Of a DNA stretch of 64,000 nt, positions 27,079-36,168 are shown in pieces. This DNA is from Pedobacter sp. PLR (GTDB lineage: Bacteria > Bacteroidota > Bacteroidia > Sphingobacteriales > Sphingobacteriaceae): the NCBI RefSeq assembly GCF_026239675.1, contig NZ_JAPIVQ010000005.1, positions 124,001 through 188,000 on the forward strand. Reading direction: 5' to 3'. Position 1 is the stretch's first letter. Each line of letters starts with the position of its first letter. The notes beneath the pieces are model-generated. The model was not told the origin of the DNA and did no database searches. It saw nothing but the letters and a program-made list of their open reading frames with translations. A program made the position numbers and the translations under genes.

Positions 27079-28218
27079 ATGATGAAGACAAAATGTGTTT
27101 TTTGCTTTTTCCTGGCCCTTATGGGATTACAACTGTGTCATGTATTCCAGGTTGCTGCTCAGTTGGTACCGGCAATGAAGAGTAATGTCGTACTTGAAAT
27201 TAAACCGGGAGCTGGTAATCCCAGAAACAGTGAGGGGTCATTTATAACCTTGAAAAATGGCAACATTTTATTCGTTTATTCCAGGTATACTTCCGGGACT
27301 GGAGATGATCATGATCCAGCTTTTCTGGCGAGTAGATTTTCATCAGATGGCGGACACAGTTGGACAGATGAAGATGATGTTGTATTGAATAATGAGGGCG
27401 GTCTGAATGTAATGTCTGTATCGCTGCTGCGCTTAAAAAACGGGGAAATCGCCATGTTTTATTTGAAAAAAAACACGACAAAGGATTGCATCCCATATTT
27501 GCGGTTTTCAAAAGATGAAGCGAAGACCTGGTCTGAGCCCATCGCTTGTATAACGGATCAAACTGGCTACTTTGTTTTGAATAACGACCGGGTTATACAA
27601 CTGAATAGCGGTAGACTGTTATTCGCTGTTGCCTTACATCAGCATCTCAATGCATACATGGGAGGGTCAGGAAATTTGTTTAGTTATTATTCGGATGATA
27701 ATGGCAGAACATGGAAGAGCGGACAAGAAGTAAAGGGACCGAAAGATAGGTTAACACAAGAGCCCGGAGTAGTGGAATTGAAAAACGGGGATGTCATGAT
27801 GTTTATTCGGGCGACTGGTGGCTCGCAATTGGTGTCCTATTCGAAAGATCATGGAGAAACCTGGACTAATGCCCTTCCTTATAACCTTAAGTCGCCTTTA
27901 TCTCCGGCTAGTATTGAGCGCATTCCAGGCACTGGCGATCTTTTTGCCATTTGGAATAATATTGATGGTTCTGATCCTAAAGCGAAAGATCAAAGGACTC
28001 CCTTAACCATTGCAATTTCTAAAGATGATGGTAAAAGTTGGGAACACGTTAAGAATATAGAAACAGATCCGGATGGATGGTATTGTTATATGGCAATCCA
28101 TTTTGATCAAAATAATGTGCTGTTAAGTTATTGTGCAGGAAGCCAAAAACAAAAAACACATCTTTCTGTGACAGATATTGCTTTGCTGGATCTTAAAACT
28201 ATTTACAGGAATTATTAA
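27079..28218 (+). CDS. BNR-repeat sialidase family protein (GH33-like)
   Basis: 379 residues with a signal peptide (to about VAAQ, residue 28) and at least four Asp-box repeats (SSDGGHSWT, SDDNGRTWK, SKDHGETWT, SKDDGKSWE). These define a six-bladed sialidase-type propeller. It opens the large catabolic operon. Periplasmic or surface hydrolysis of a keto-deoxy acid such as sialic acid is the natural guess. However, the usual FRIP/YRIP motif with its first active-site Arg is replaced by NPRNSEGSF, as in the BNR_2 group, so the specificity may differ. Relatives act on Kdo- or Dha-type acids as well as sialic acid. Confidence 0.82.
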   Translation: MMKTKCVFCFFLALMGLQLCHVFQVAAQLVPAMKSNVVLEIKPGAGNPRNSEGSFITLKNGNILFVYSRYTSGTGDDHDPAFLASRFSSDGGHSWTDEDDVVLNNEGGLNVMSVSLLRLKNGEIAMFYLKKNTTKDCIPYLRFSKDEAKTWSEPIACITDQTGYFVLNNDRVIQLNSGRLLFAVALHQHLNAYMGGSGNLFSYYSDDNGRTWKSGQEVKGPKDRLTQEPGVVELKNGDVMMFIRATGGSQLVSYSKDHGETWTNALPYNLKSPLSPASIERIPGTGDLFAIWNNIDGSDPKAKDQRTPLTIAISKDDGKSWEHVKNIETDPDGWYCYMAIHFDQNNVLLSYCAGSQKQKTHLSVTDIALLDLKTIYRNY

Positions 28219-28240
28219 GGACTCGTATTATAATTAATAT

Positions 28241-29131
28241 ATGGAAATGTGTGAAATAGATATTCAATCAGATCAGGAGGGGCCTAAATTACTGATCCTT
28301 GCAGGGGTCCATGGTGATGAATACGAACCAATATTGGCTGCAATTGAACTTTCAGTTATTTTAAAAGATAAATTAAAAAAGGGAACTGTGCAGATCGTCC
28401 CAGTGGTGAATAAGTCGGCCTATTATGCAGGAACACGCTGCGGAACTGATGGATTGGATCTGGCCAGAAGCTGTCCTGGAAATTTATCAGGTTCATCTAC
28501 GATGCAGGATGCGGCCAATGTTTCGAAGCTGATTTTGGAATGTGACTATTTGATTGATTTGCATACCGGGGGACAACTGTTTGATTTATTTCCCTTAGCT
28601 GGATATATGCTTCATCCGAATCAACCGGTGTTAGATGAGCAGCGAAAAATGGCAAAAGCTTTTGGGTTACCCTTGGTTTGGGGTACAGATCCTTTGCCTG
28701 AGGGGCGTACATTGTCGATAGCCAGAGATGCGAATATCCCGGCGATTTATGTTGAATATGCTGGGCCGGGACCGGTTAAAGAGAACGTGGTAAATTCATA
28801 TATCAATGGCTGTTTAAATGTTTTAGCGCTTTTTGATATGCTAACGGATCACAGATCGGAAGTCAATGATATACAGTATACAGTTGAAGATTATGAACCT
28901 GACAGCGGTTTTCTGCAGCAAAAAATGCTTTCGCCAACAGATGGCATTTTTGTGCCAAAGGTTTTGCCGGGTGAAATCGTGAAAAGGGGCCAGCTGTGGG
29001 GGCTTATCTATGCTTTGCCACTTTACGAAATTCATCAGGTATATGCTGATGCAGATGGATTGGTCCTTTTTATAAGGAGCCAGCCAAGGGTAAATAAAGA
29101 GGAGTCGTTAGGCGGTATTTTATCAGTTTAG
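28241..29131 (+). CDS. Succinylglutamate desuccinylase/aspartoacylase-type deacylase
   Basis: 296 residues of the AstE/AspA branch of M14-like zinc carboxypeptidases. The zinc ligands are visible as His24 and Glu27 in AGVHGDEYEP and His108 in LIDLHTGG. A substrate Arg lies in GTRCGTDGLDLAR, and a candidate general base Glu in YVEYAGPGP. Family members remove an acyl group from the nitrogen of an amino acid. Here it may deacylate an N-acyl amino sugar acid formed by the neighbouring dehydrogenase and lactonase. There is no signal peptide, so it is cytoplasmic. Gaps are 22 bp upstream and 11 bp downstream. Confidence 0.85.
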   Translation: MEMCEIDIQSDQEGPKLLILAGVHGDEYEPILAAIELSVILKDKLKKGTVQIVPVVNKSAYYAGTRCGTDGLDLARSCPGNLSGSSTMQDAANVSKLILECDYLIDLHTGGQLFDLFPLAGYMLHPNQPVLDEQRKMAKAFGLPLVWGTDPLPEGRTLSIARDANIPAIYVEYAGPGPVKENVVNSYINGCLNVLALFDMLTDHRSEVNDIQYTVEDYEPDSGFLQQKMLSPTDGIFVPKVLPGEIVKRGQLWGLIYALPLYEIHQVYADADGLVLFIRSQPRVNKEESLGGILSV

Positions 29132-29142
29132 AATTGAAGTAG

Positions 29143-29961
29143 ATGACGAAATTAAAATGTCAGGTTGCCATAGTAACCGGTGCTGCCGGAGGAATCGGTA
29201 GGGCTATAGCTGATAAATTCACAAATGAAGGTTATGCCGTTGTTTGGGTAGATATTGACTTCAGTCAAATAGAAAAAAGAAGAAGCTTTTTGAAAAATGC
29301 CCACTCACATCATCTGCTCCTGGAAGGTAATTTAGAAGATATCAGTTTTTTACAAACCATTGTGGATCAGAGTATGGCAAAATGGGGACAAATTGACGTG
29401 TTGGTAAATAATGCTGCCTGGCGGAAGCCGGAGAGTTTAACGCATACCAGTTTGGAGGATTGGAATCGGACTTTAGCTGTAAACATTACTGCTCCGGCCT
29501 TTCTATCCAAATTTGTTGCTAAAGCACTCTTGCTGAAAAAGAAAAATTGCGTTTTTGTAAATATGTCGAGTATCATGGCCCACATGGTATCCGGTTATGC
29601 AACGGCATATACAGTGTGCAAAGGTGCCGTAGAAAGCCTGACTTATGAATTGGCAGCCTTATATGGCCCTCATGGGTTTAGATCTGTGGCCTTGAGACCG
29701 GGAAGTGTAACAACGAGCTTAAGCAATGACTATACTGATCCGGATGGTGAAAATATCAGCCATGCAATTCTGACAGAAATTGAAGGACGTACACCTCTGG
29801 GTAGATCTGCAAATCCGAAAGAAATTGCTGAAGCTGTATTTTGGCTGGCTTCCCCGCAAGCCAGCTTTATTACCGCCACAACTTTAGATATAGATGGTGG
29901 CCTGCTTCGTAATTTTAATTCTTACGCGTTAAAGAAACGCCTTAAACCGAATGAATTTTGA
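29143..29961 (+). CDS. Short-chain dehydrogenase/reductase (SDR)
   Basis: 272 residues, a classical SDR. The cofactor motif is TGAAGGIG (12-19), and an acidic Asp37 after beta-2 favours NAD. NNAA lies at about 89-92, the catalytic Ser is at 142/143, and Tyr156 and Lys160 form YTVCK. The length and fold equal those of the SDR N-acylmannosamine 1-dehydrogenase known from a Flavobacterium, which makes sugar-1-dehydrogenase a good guess beside a lactonase. It overlaps the next gene by 4 bp (TTGA). Confidence 0.88.
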   Translation: MTKLKCQVAIVTGAAGGIGRAIADKFTNEGYAVVWVDIDFSQIEKRRSFLKNAHSHHLLLEGNLEDISFLQTIVDQSMAKWGQIDVLVNNAAWRKPESLTHTSLEDWNRTLAVNITAPAFLSKFVAKALLLKKKNCVFVNMSSIMAHMVSGYATAYTVCKGAVESLTYELAALYGPHGFRSVALRPGSVTTSLSNDYTDPDGENISHAILTEIEGRTPLGRSANPKEIAEAVFWLASPQASFITATTLDIDGGLLRNFNSYALKKRLKPNEF

Positions 29962-31061
29962 AAGGAATCTGGAAATATAAAAACTTACTGCCAGCAATAG
30001 AGGATATCAATCAAATCACCTTAGGTGAAGGGAATACCCCGCTATTGCGCTCTAGGAATATTGGTCCTTCACTTGGACTGGAGAATCTATACTTTAAACT
30101 AGAGAATTTAAATCCTACTGGTTCTTATAAGGATCGTTTTGCAGCGATGGTGGTTTCAAATTGCCTGCAACAAAGGAAAGGTGCTATCCTGGCGACCTCA
30201 AGCGGAAATACTGGTGCGGCTCTGGCAGCTTATTCGGCTGTAGCAGACTTGAAATGCCTGGTTGCTTTAGTTGATGGTGCCCCCTTTGGAAAGATCCAGC
30301 AAATGGGCGTATATGGCTCAGAATTGTTGATGATCAAAGGGTTTGGAATCCAGGACTTGCGAACAAAAGAGGTAATGGATCATTTGAAAGAACTAGCTGT
30401 AGCCAGAGACTATAGTTTGGAGATCAGTGCCTATAAATTTTCAGCACTGGGAATGGAGGGCGTGCAAACCATAGCTTTCGAAATTGCAGATGTGCTGCCT
30501 GAGGTAAAACATGTCTTTGTACCTGCCGGTGGCGGAGGTTTATTCCTATCTGTCCTGCTTGGCTTTTCAAAATGGCAAACCAATGAAAATGAGCAGGTCA
30601 GGCCAATGATGTGTTGTGTGCAACCTTCAGGTAATGATACCATTGCATCTGTTTTAATGGGGAAACAGCATGTGCTTAAGTCGCTGGCCACAAGTGCAAC
30701 CTGTATTAGTGGATTGCAGGTTCCGTCACTTTTAGATGCTCAGGCTATTTATGACTTATCATTAAACCATTCTTGTAATGGAGCCATTGTGGAAGATGAG
30801 GAGGTTTTCTTATACCAGAAATTACTGGCTCAAAAAGAAGGTATATTTTGTGAACCTGCCGGAGCTGTAGCCTTAGCTGGTTTGATAAAAGCAATGGAAA
30901 GAGGAGAAGTTCGGGCTCAGGATCCCGTGGTTTGTTTGGTTACAGGGAATGGTCCAAAGGATTTAAAGGCGCTGGATCAAATTTATACGAAAGAGGATTG
31001 TGAGTATGCCGAGGATATGTTCCAAACAAAGACAATCATTGAAAATAAATTAAATAAATAA
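29958..31061 (+). CDS. Threonine-synthase-like PLP enzyme (fold type II lyase)
   Basis: 367 residues starting at TTG (29958), which overlaps the SDR stop. No earlier start is possible without deeper overlap. PLP-binding Lys58 lies in NPTGSYKDR. The SSGNTGAALAAYSA loop and the phosphate-binding PAGGGGLF are intact. It is like ThrC but lacks the long N-terminal domain of many threonine synthases. The setting, with no thrA/thrB and with RidA next, argues against threonine synthesis. It favours an eliminating role such as amino-sugar-acid or diamino-acid ammonia-lyase. This is inferred. Confidence 0.82.
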   Translation: MKGIWKYKNLLPAIEDINQITLGEGNTPLLRSRNIGPSLGLENLYFKLENLNPTGSYKDRFAAMVVSNCLQQRKGAILATSSGNTGAALAAYSAVADLKCLVALVDGAPFGKIQQMGVYGSELLMIKGFGIQDLRTKEVMDHLKELAVARDYSLEISAYKFSALGMEGVQTIAFEIADVLPEVKHVFVPAGGGGLFLSVLLGFSKWQTNENEQVRPMMCCVQPSGNDTIASVLMGKQHVLKSLATSATCISGLQVPSLLDAQAIYDLSLNHSCNGAIVEDEEVFLYQKLLAQKEGIFCEPAGAVALAGLIKAMERGEVRAQDPVVCLVTGNGPKDLKALDQIYTKEDCEYAEDMFQTKTIIENKLNK

Positions 31062-31070
31062 GATAAAATT

Positions 31071-31448
31071 ATGGAAAAAGAAGTTATTCAGGGTGAAAAA
31101 GTACCAAATAGTCACTTGCCCTTTTCCGCGGGTGTTAAATGTGGTCAATTCCTTTTTATTTCTGGTCAGGCATCGGTTGATTTGGAAGGAAAAATTATCA
31201 GTGGAACATTTGAAGAAGAATGCAGACGTTCTTTTGATAATTTAAAAAATATTGTAAATGCTGCAGGGTTAGAAATGTCTGACCTGGTGCAAGTACGTAA
31301 TTATGTGGCTGAAGATAAAGACTTACCAGCCTTTAATGAAATCTATAGAGAGTATTTTGTTGCTCCATTTCCAGCGCGTACAACTTTGGTGGCTTGTATT
31401 GGTTCGGTGCTTAAGTTTGAGGTGGATGCAATGGCATTTTTTAAATAG
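31071..31448 (+). CDS. RidA/YjgF-family imine deaminase
   Basis: 125 residues with the diagnostic Arg103 in PFPARTTL and the C-terminal FEVDAMAF segment with Glu117. RidA proteins hydrolyse reactive enamine/imine intermediates released by PLP dehydratases. The gene follows a PLP lyase gene by 10 bp, a functionally meaningful pair: lyase makes imine, RidA makes keto acid. It lies 3 bp before the M81 gene. Confidence 0.92.
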   Translation: MEKEVIQGEKVPNSHLPFSAGVKCGQFLFISGQASVDLEGKIISGTFEEECRRSFDNLKNIVNAAGLEMSDLVQVRNYVAEDKDLPAFNEIYREYFVAPFPARTTLVACIGSVLKFEVDAMAFFK

Positions 31449-31450
31449 AA

Positions 31451-32929
31451 ATGATGAAAAAACGTGTGGCCATATTGGGTATTTATCATGAGTCAAATAC
31501 TTTTAGCCTGGGTATTACCAACTGGGCTGATTTTGCTGATGGACATCTTTTTTATGGAAGCGAAATTATAGCCCGATATGAGCAGGCACATCATGAGATT
31601 GGTGGATTTATTGAAGGTATGGATTCAGCTGATGTCGAATTAATTCCGATTTTTTTTGCAGATATCATTCCTGGAGGAAGAATCGATAAATTGACTTATG
31701 AGCGTTTGAAAGCTGAGCTTTTAAAGGCCTTGGAACCTGTTTTACCCGTAGATGCAATTTATGTTGCTGCACATGGAGCAGCCGTAAGTGAAGAAATTAG
31801 AGACGTAGATGGAGATTGGCTGCAGGTATTACGGAAAAAAGTAGGGCAGGAAATTCCAATTCTTGGCTCCTTGGATCCTCATGCGAACGTGAGTATCGCC
31901 ATGAAAAATGCCACAGACGCATTGATCGCTTATGCTACGAATCCTCATTTAGATCAGAGAATGACAGGTAAAAAAGTGGCTGATTTACTTAAAAAAATCC
32001 TCTTTGATCAAATTCGGATTAAACAGGAGCTGATTCAATTTCCAGCCTCTATCAGTATTGAACAGCAAGAGACAGCTGTAAATCCTTGTCGTTCTCTTTA
32101 TCGTGATGTACAGGAATTGCTAAATCAGGAGGAAATTATCAGTCATAGTATTATTCTTGGATTTCCATATGCTGATGTAGAGGAAATGGGAACAGCCTTG
32201 ATTTTAATCACTGAGGCGTCATTCGATACAACTGCTTTGAAGACTGAAATCATGAAGCTGTTTCAAAGTTATTTTCCCCAGTTTATTGGGACTAAAATAG
32301 AGATTTCAGGGGTGCTGGAGAAGAAAGATAATTATGAAAAACCGGTGTTATTACTGGATATGGGCGACAATGTTGGGGGTGGGGCTCAAGGCAACAGTAG
32401 TTTCCTTTTGGATGCTATTGAAGCAGCAGGTTTGAGTAACGCCTGTATTTGCATCAATGATGCTGCCCTGGTTGCTAAAGCAGTTAAATATACGCCGGGC
32501 GACTGGCTTTTACTTGATTTGAATACTGCAAATCCGGCTAATCGGAAAGCACCTTATGAGGTGTGTGTACAGGAAATAAAACCGGGGAAATTTACAGAGC
32601 TGATACCCAGACATGGTGGACAAGTTGATTATGATATGGGACAAACCGTATTGGTCAAAACCAGATCCCGCAATTTCATTGTACTCAGTTCTATACGTGT
32701 ACCGCCTTTTAGTAGCGAGCAATTGCGAATTTTTAATATCGCCCTCGAAGAGTTGGATTGGATCATTGCAAAAGGAGTAAATGCACCAATTGCCGCTTAC
32801 AGGGATATTTGTCCAACTTATTTTAAGGTACATACCCCAGGTGAGTGCAATGCTGATGCCACACAATTTAAATATCAATATCGAAGAAAACCAATGTTTC
32901 CTTTCGAAAAAACCGACAACTATGCTTAA
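31451..32929 (+). CDS. M81-family metallohydrolase (MlrC-like)
   Basis: 492 residues, full length for the family. The N-terminal domain has IYHESNTFS with His13 and Glu14, and LDPHANVS. The second domain has DMGDNVGGGAQGNSSFL, a conserved Asp-rich block. MlrC itself cleaves the linear tetrapeptide from microcystin. Most relatives are of unknown substrate and occur in amino-acid or amino-sugar catabolic clusters beside RidA. It is cytoplasmic. A role in amide hydrolysis of an N-acyl intermediate is possible. Confidence 0.88.
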   Translation: MMKKRVAILGIYHESNTFSLGITNWADFADGHLFYGSEIIARYEQAHHEIGGFIEGMDSADVELIPIFFADIIPGGRIDKLTYERLKAELLKALEPVLPVDAIYVAAHGAAVSEEIRDVDGDWLQVLRKKVGQEIPILGSLDPHANVSIAMKNATDALIAYATNPHLDQRMTGKKVADLLKKILFDQIRIKQELIQFPASISIEQQETAVNPCRSLYRDVQELLNQEEIISHSIILGFPYADVEEMGTALILITEASFDTTALKTEIMKLFQSYFPQFIGTKIEISGVLEKKDNYEKPVLLLDMGDNVGGGAQGNSSFLLDAIEAAGLSNACICINDAALVAKAVKYTPGDWLLLDLNTANPANRKAPYEVCVQEIKPGKFTELIPRHGGQVDYDMGQTVLVKTRSRNFIVLSSIRVPPFSSEQLRIFNIALEELDWIIAKGVNAPIAAYRDICPTYFKVHTPGECNADATQFKYQYRRKPMFPFEKTDNYA

Positions 32930-33740
32930 CCTACTCCAGCTAGACAAATTTAAAAAAGATGTATTAATCGATACCCCTTTTTATACCGAAGGGCCTGTGG
33001 TGGATAGCCTGGGCAATGTTTTCCTTACCAATTTATTGGGGGGGCAAATTCTCCGGATTGATGATCAATGTATGGAAGAGTGGGCAGCATGTAAAAGCCC
33101 GAATGGACAATTTATTGCAGCAAATGGAAATCATTTTGTATGTAATAGTTTAGCAGGGTCATTAGATTGCTTTGCGCCGAATGGTGAGTTCTTAAAAACC
33201 TGGCGTATTGCAGAAGTTGACCATCATCTTATTCAATGTCCGAATGACTTATGGATAGAGCCAGATGATACCATTTTCTTTACAGATTCTATTCGGCATG
33301 AAGGTGCAGTGGTATGCATTGATAAAGCCGGACAAGCCCGGGTTATTGCGAGAAATCTGGATTACCCTAATGGTATTGTTTATGATGCCAAAAAAAAATG
33401 TTTGTATGTAGCCGAGAGTTTTAAAAATCGGATACTTATGATGGACCTTCATTTTGATCCTCCCCAGGTTCAGGTATTGGTGGATCTTCCTGAAAATCCT
33501 TCAGGAAAAGAAGCTGATAATTTGCCAGATGGATTAGCCTTTGACGAAAACGGAAATTTGTGGATTGCACACCATGGGATGGGATTAGTTCATTGCTTTG
33601 ATTTCCAGCAAAACCAGCTCTTTTCCATGGAAAGTTTAATTCCATTGACCAGTAATATTCATGTAGATAATCACAGAATTATAATAACCGGAGGGCTTTC
33701 TGAGCCTGGTCCGGGAAGGGTGAGAATCATTAGTCGATAG
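32922..33740 (+). CDS. SMP-30/gluconolactonase-family lactonase
   Basis: 272 residues from ATG at 32922, which overlaps the M81 stop by 8 bp. The longer open frame upstream lies inside the M81 gene and is not needed. The propeller metal ligands are visible: Glu23 in YTEGPVVD, the Asn of YPNGIVY and the Asp of LPDGLAFDENGNLW. Family enzymes hydrolyse aldonolactones. Together with the SDR this suggests oxidation of a sugar at C1 to the lactone and then to the aldonic acid. Confidence 0.9.
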   Translation: MLNLLQLDKFKKDVLIDTPFYTEGPVVDSLGNVFLTNLLGGQILRIDDQCMEEWAACKSPNGQFIAANGNHFVCNSLAGSLDCFAPNGEFLKTWRIAEVDHHLIQCPNDLWIEPDDTIFFTDSIRHEGAVVCIDKAGQARVIARNLDYPNGIVYDAKKKCLYVAESFKNRILMMDLHFDPPQVQVLVDLPENPSGKEADNLPDGLAFDENGNLWIAHHGMGLVHCFDFQQNQLFSMESLIPLTSNIHVDNHRIIITGGLSEPGPGRVRIISR

Positions 33741-33744
33741 TACC

Positions 33745-34839
33745 ATGAAATACTTAACATTTGAAAGAATATTATTGTTAACCCTTATGATTTTACTAGA
33801 AACAACCCTATATGCTCAAAATAAATCTGCTTATGTCGGAAAGGATTTCCCCGAATTGCCCGATAAAATTGGATTTGCAGCAATGTATGCAGGCACAATC
33901 GATGGGGCGGTAATAGCGGCTGGTGGGGCTAATTTTTTGGATAAAATGCCTTGGGATGGCGGGGTTAAATCTTTTTCTGATGCCATCTATATCATTAAAC
34001 CAGAGGTAGGCGAATGGAAAAGACAGACTCAAAAGTTACCGCTTAAAATGGCCTATGGTGTATCCGTTTCTTATGGCAGTGGAATGATATTAGCTGGCGG
34101 CTGCACTGAGGGGAATAAAAACATTAACGATGTGCTGCTGCTGACGGAAAAAGATGGAGCAGTCAGCATCAAACAACTGGCCTCCATGCCAGTCGCATTA
34201 GCAAATATGTGTGGTGATTTAGTTGGTGATTATTTATTTATTGCTGGTGGGTCGGAAAATTCAGCAGGCTTGCCTACACAAAATTTCCTGGCCTATGACA
34301 TCAAAGGAGATCAATGGGAAGTTCTGGAAAACATTCCGGGTCCGGCCCGAATAAATTCGGTAAGTGCCTCTTCATCAGGCATATTCTACCTATTTACAGG
34401 CATTCAGATCACTCAAACATCACTGGGGATCCAACGAAAGGTATTGACTGATGCCTACTCTTTTTTTCCTAAATATCTTGGCAAAAAATTAATTGGAGGA
34501 ACCTGGAAAAAATTAGCTGAAATGCCAAGAGGAATGGCGGCAGGACCCAGTCCTGCTCCAGTGGTTAAGGGGGAGCATATTGTACTCTTTGGCGGATTGG
34601 ATCAGGAAACGGCTCAGCATGCTGAGCCTAAAACCCATCCGGGCTTCTTACCAGATGTTTTTCAGTATAATCTGATCAACAATACCTGGGAACCTGCAGG
34701 GCAATTGCCTAAACAGGAAGTTCGGCTAACTGTACCGACAGTCTTATACCAGGGACAATGTTTACTGATAAACGGAGAGATTGGACCGGGAGCTAGAACC
34801 AATAAGATTTACGCTATCGATTTAAAGAATTCAAAATAA
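33745..34839 (+). CDS. nanM: NanM-like kelch-propeller mutarotase
   Basis: 364 residues with a signal peptide (ending LYAQN) and a kelch-type six-bladed propeller. FAAMYAGTIDGAVIAAGGAN at the start is typical of NanM and cyclically permuted mutarotases. NanM converts alpha-N-acetylneuraminate released by sialidase to the beta anomer in the periplasm. It is one of the stronger sialic-acid pointers here. It starts 4 bp after the lactonase stop. The symbol reflects family resemblance, not proof. Confidence 0.82.
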   Translation: MKYLTFERILLLTLMILLETTLYAQNKSAYVGKDFPELPDKIGFAAMYAGTIDGAVIAAGGANFLDKMPWDGGVKSFSDAIYIIKPEVGEWKRQTQKLPLKMAYGVSVSYGSGMILAGGCTEGNKNINDVLLLTEKDGAVSIKQLASMPVALANMCGDLVGDYLFIAGGSENSAGLPTQNFLAYDIKGDQWEVLENIPGPARINSVSASSSGIFYLFTGIQITQTSLGIQRKVLTDAYSFFPKYLGKKLIGGTWKKLAEMPRGMAAGPSPAPVVKGEHIVLFGGLDQETAQHAEPKTHPGFLPDVFQYNLINNTWEPAGQLPKQEVRLTVPTVLYQGQCLLINGEIGPGARTNKIYAIDLKNSK

Positions 34840-34854
34840 TAAACCTAACTAAAT

Positions 34855-36156
34855 ATGAACCAATATAATGAATCTCAAAGGCTTTTAGAAAGAGCAAGTA
34901 AGGTTTTGGCGGGAGGAGTGTCTTCGGAATTCCGTAAATACAATCATCCACATGCCTTATTTTATAAAGCCGGCAGTGGCTCCAGAATTACTGATGTTGA
35001 TGGTAATGAATATTTAGATTTTACTTTAAGTCAGGGGCCCTTGATCTTGGGTCATTCTCATCCAGGAGTTTTAGCAGCAGTACAATCTTATTCGGCATTG
35101 GGACAGCTGTATGCTGGCCAACATATTCAGGAAGTGGAACTGGCTGAAAAACTTTGTCGGCATATCCCTTCAGCAGAACTGGTACGTTTTTGTTTAGATG
35201 GATCTGAAGCGGTGCAAACGGCCTTTAGAGTTGCCCGCGCCAAGACTGGGAAAAATAAATTCATACGTTTTGAAGGGCATTATCACGGTTGGTTAGATAA
35301 TGTAGCCTGGGGGATTTCCAGCCCTGGACTGGAAGCACTCGGAGAGGAAGATCAGCCAAATTGTTATCCCTGGTCAAAAGGTATTTCTCCAAACAGCAGG
35401 GACGAGTTTATTATTTTGCCCTGGAATGATTTAGCTTTATTAGCGCAAACAGTAGAGCGATACAAAGATGAGCTTGCTGCCATTATTACAGAACCGATGA
35501 TGTGTAATAATGGTTGTATACTCCCAAAAGAAGGCTTTTTGGAGGGAATGAGAACCATTTGCGATCGTTACGGCATCGCATTGATTTTCGATGAGGTGAT
35601 CACTGGCTTTAGATTGGGCTTAGGTGGCGCACAAACTTATTTTAACGTTACTCCTGATCTTTCCATTTTTGCCAAAGCAATGGGCAGTGGCTATCCAATA
35701 AGTGCAATCGTAGGGAAAGCATCATGGATGGACTGTATTTCCAAATCTGAAGTGATCCATGCAGGTACAATGAATTCCAGTAATCCGACAATTGCTGCAT
35801 CCTTAGCTACCATAAGCGTTCTGGAAGAGGAGCAGCCTTATCCGCGAATGTTTGAACTGGGCGAAAAGTTAATGCGGGGACTGGAAGATGCTGGAAAAGA
35901 AGCCCATCAAAATCTTAAAGTATATGGGATTGGGCCAGTATTGGTCACCTCTTTCTCTGATTTGGAGGATGTATTTAATTATCGTGACACCTTGCAAGCT
36001 GACAAATCAAAACTAAATACATTCATTACCGGTATGCAAAATCAAGGAGTCCGGATTATAGGTCGTGGGCTATGGTACATTAGTGCTGTACATTCAGAAA
36101 AAGATATTGATTTCGCCATTGAAAAAGCTAAATATGTGCTTGCGCATATGGGATAA
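34855..36156 (+). CDS. Class III aminotransferase (glutamate-1-semialdehyde-aminomutase-like)
   Basis: 433 residues. The PLP Lys274 lies in FAKAMGSGYP and the cofactor-pairing Asp246 in IFDEVITGFRLG. The N-terminal LLERASKVLAGGVSSEFR is of the HemL type. The catabolic context suggests an amino-sugar or amino-acid transaminase or aminomutase rather than haem synthesis. It is co-directional, 15 bp after the NanM-like gene. Confidence 0.88.
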   Translation: MNQYNESQRLLERASKVLAGGVSSEFRKYNHPHALFYKAGSGSRITDVDGNEYLDFTLSQGPLILGHSHPGVLAAVQSYSALGQLYAGQHIQEVELAEKLCRHIPSAELVRFCLDGSEAVQTAFRVARAKTGKNKFIRFEGHYHGWLDNVAWGISSPGLEALGEEDQPNCYPWSKGISPNSRDEFIILPWNDLALLAQTVERYKDELAAIITEPMMCNNGCILPKEGFLEGMRTICDRYGIALIFDEVITGFRLGLGGAQTYFNVTPDLSIFAKAMGSGYPISAIVGKASWMDCISKSEVIHAGTMNSSNPTIAASLATISVLEEEQPYPRMFELGEKLMRGLEDAGKEAHQNLKVYGIGPVLVTSFSDLEDVFNYRDTLQADKSKLNTFITGMQNQGVRIIGRGLWYISAVHSEKDIDFAIEKAKYVLAHMG

Positions 36157-36168
36157 AAACAAGACATA

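Noticed and set aside
32781..32921. Longer N-terminus for the SMP-30 lactonase
   Set aside because: The extra 47 residues are an antiphase reading of the M81 gene. The lactonase homology begins just after ATG at 32922.
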